From: Petunia secreta
Lineage: Eukaryota > Streptophyta > Magnoliopsida > Solanales > Solanaceae
Length of the DNA stretch: 64,000 nucleotides
Reading direction: 5' to 3'
NCBI GenBank assembly: GCA_029990175.1
Contig: JARKIP010000011.1
Coordinates: 28,370,001-28,434,000, forward strand
Below the pieces are notes generated by a model. It was given only the letters and a program-made list of their open reading frames with translations. It was not told the DNA's origin and searched no databases. The position numbers and the translations under genes are program-made. The stretch's first letter is position 1. Every line of letters begins with the position of its first letter. Of the stretch, positions 61,877-64,000 are shown piece after piece.

Positions 61877-61977
61877 AAGTCATTAAAATTTATGATTTAA
61901 GATGTTAAAAATAACACGGTCCTAGTAGAATTTCTTTGACCATCCAAATAGTAATGATGTCACATAAATTTAACGGT

Positions 61978-62016
<39 letters not shown>

Positions 62017-63768
62017 TGTGTAAAAAAAGAAGATTGAATGCACTATGAAATGAGAAAAACCGTACAGCCAGAAGTGGAGGTACATGCATGCTAAGAGATG
62101 GTCAGCTGAATATCTTGGCCGGCTGGAAAATTACTTTTTATGCATTACAAATCTTGAACGAAATTCTTAGTTTTGCTACTAATTACAATACATAATGAAT
62201 GAGTGATTGGCCACTCTTAGCAGTACAATCCTTAACTCTATAAAAAAAAAATCATCTTTTTCGACTTCTCCAAAGTATTTTGCAAATGGGTGTTGCTCAA
62301 TTTCAAGTTGAAGAACTACAAAACTGGAACTCTTTTCATTTTCTTGCTACTTATGGAAGAAACACCATTGAAATGATTTAGAGTATAACTTTGCAAATTA
62401 GGTTCTTACCAATTGATAGAGTGAAAGATTATTAAATTATGCAAGTTAGAACTAAGGATGGATAAAAGGGTTCTGTAAGTTTTAATGAAATTATGCATGT
62501 ATTTAAATGTAGAGAGAAGGAAGGCAGGTTATTGCTTTTGTCAATGGAGTTTGCTGGGTTTTGTATGTTCTTGTAACATTAAAAAAAGAAAAAGAAAAAG
62601 AATCAATTACGAATATATCCTAGCCTATATATTGGTCAGTGCTAGAATTGTACTGCTACTTAATGGAGCTAAATGTACTGGAGCAGATCCAAGACAATCA
62701 AACCAGCAGTAAAAGATAAACTATTTTTCTCTACAATACCTGCAGGACTGAGAAAATGAAAAATATTACTCTAGAACATGCATCCCCTACGTAGGTCCAA
62801 CTCCAATTAAAATGTTAGGCGAAGTTCCTTTTCAACTGTAGTATATTGTACTAGTTCTTACTCTTTCAGTTTTGTCCGGGCTTCCAAAATTCAGAGTCAT
62901 TGCCCACTTGGTCTGTAAAATAACAAAAGGAAAGAGAATTTTTTTCCTAGAAGTTAAGATACGTAGGGTTTAATTCTATGGCAAATGCGCCATTGAACTT
63001 TGCCAGCATGATAGCAGTTATCTGTCATATTCCACCCAAACATTACAATCAGCCAGTGTTTTGTGATATAAAAATGACTAATCTCAATATTAAATTGTGA
63101 ATAAGATGATAAATAGTCTTAATTGATGCACCTTGCAAAGAATTGCACTTTTCTATTTATTATATTTTCAATAGGGGAGGATAGATTTATTTATTTCAAA
63201 AATACTATAATAGAAAAGTCTCATTTTATCACTTAAGTTATTGTTTTACAATTAAGACTTAATTAAAGCTTGAGGTATGATCTGAATTAACAGAATATTT
63301 TGTAAGTGTTAGAAATTAATGAAGTGAGAACAACTAATTATGTACCTTTTGATGCAGCGGAAGTCGTTGAACTCACCACTAATTTTAATTGCACCGAGTC
63401 GAAAATCGAATCTCCAGGAAATGATGTCAGTGTTCCGCAAACTAAATGTCTTCTTTTTGTGTGTATTTCTTTTTAGGGTAAAAGGCAACAAATTCTCTAA
63501 TTCTTGCTGTATATGAAGAGAGGAATGTAACGCTTTTCTTTTCTTTCTTTATTATTTATTTATTTTTTTGGGTAGAGAAGAGAGGAGTAGTTTTCGGAGA
63601 TAAACCACTTCCCTTGTTCTCTTGAACTACGTTTTTGGTCTCCCAAAAAAAAAAATTATATACGTACATATAAAAGTTATTTATTTATTTACTTGTATTT
63701 ATCTCTTCTAATCAGATTGGGTCAGTCCTGTGGCGAGCCACCCAATATTTATATCCAACAGTAAGGAT

Positions 63769-64000
63769 CAGGGGCAGATTTACAAAGAATGACAGAGTGT
63801 CACGGCACCCGCAAGCTTCGGCATGACTTTGTGTATGTATTTATAAGCAAAATTATACAAATTGTACCTTTGGTACCCGTTGTAAAAAAAGGCGCCCTGG
63901 CGCTAGTGACGATGACTGCATAATTCCGCCGAAATAGCAAGGGTTTGAATCTATCTTCCACCACTTTTTTTAACTTCTTTGCACCGATCCCTCCCAACAA
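63769..64000. mobile_element. Partial repeat at the window edge
   Basis: It starts 'caggggcagatttac' and includes 'tgtcacggcacccgcaagct' and 'gcgccctggcgctagtgac', which I recall as a dispersed solanaceous repeat. A CAGGGGC start is typical of hAT ends. It runs off the window, so its type cannot be confirmed. Confidence 0.35.

Larger units (their letters stand above)
61027..64000. other. Right-hand intergenic region
   Basis: AT-rich, without a convincing exon on either strand. It contains one MITE candidate (61504-61876), a 37-base T run (61979-62015) and a partial repeat at the window edge. Short frames at 61195-61392 and 62485-62712 have no recognisable domain. Confidence 0.4.

Overview
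This is a plant nuclear genome window, most likely from the Solanaceae (nightshade family). Three intron-bearing genes have clear plant relatives, and the rest is AT-rich intergenic DNA and transposons. The family guess rests on a CND41-like aspartic protease of about 500 residues and on small inverted-repeat elements (ends resembling 'tactccctccgttcca') that I recognise from solanaceous genomes. It is an inference.

Layout. (1) 1-4,300: the 3' part of an arginine/serine-rich gene on the + strand, best read as the RS tail of an SR-cyclophilin (CYP63/CYP95 type). (2) 6,583-9,047, minus strand: a complete seven-exon gene for a SYP61-type Qc-SNARE of the trans-Golgi network. (3) 10,526-21,784: an 11.26-kb Mutator-like element (MULE) with a 9-bp target-site duplication. 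It carries a decayed transposase gene (+) and a converging multi-exon DUF1985/ULP1 (C48) protease-like gene (-). (4) 22,107-23,286: a non-autonomous hAT-like element. (5) 24,395-29,812, minus strand: a two-exon CND41-like aspartic protease whose roughly 3.9-kb intron holds several small transposons. (6) 31,128-31,840: a second hAT-like element. (7) 32,410-34,062: two truncated RTE-clade LINE 3' ends. (8) 34,063-44,332: a Tat-lineage Ty3/gypsy complex in the order antisense ORF, LTR, gag-protease, antisense ORF, LTR, with no reverse transcriptase or integrase. (9) 48,386-59,193: a complete but degenerate Tat-lineage retrotransposon on the minus strand with both LTRs, a 5-bp duplication, gag-pro-RT-RNaseH-integrase, and a multi-exon antisense gene on the + strand. 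(10) 59,662-61,006: an apparent solo LTR inside a small tandem duplication. (11) 61,027-64,000: AT-rich sequence with repeat remnants.

How the parts relate. The three host genes are unrelated housekeeping or proteolysis genes and form no pathway together. The mobile elements do relate to each other. The two Tat-type retroelements share LTR ends (TGTATTGG...), primer-site type, gag-protease and the antisense gene, so the element lacking pol could in principle have been mobilised by relatives like the complete one. The MULE pairs a transposase with a SUMO-protease-like gene. This combination is known from plant MULEs, but here it can be delimited to the base. Both MULE genes carry frame or splice-phase disruptions and look inactive. 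I saw no tRNA, rRNA or CRISPR features.
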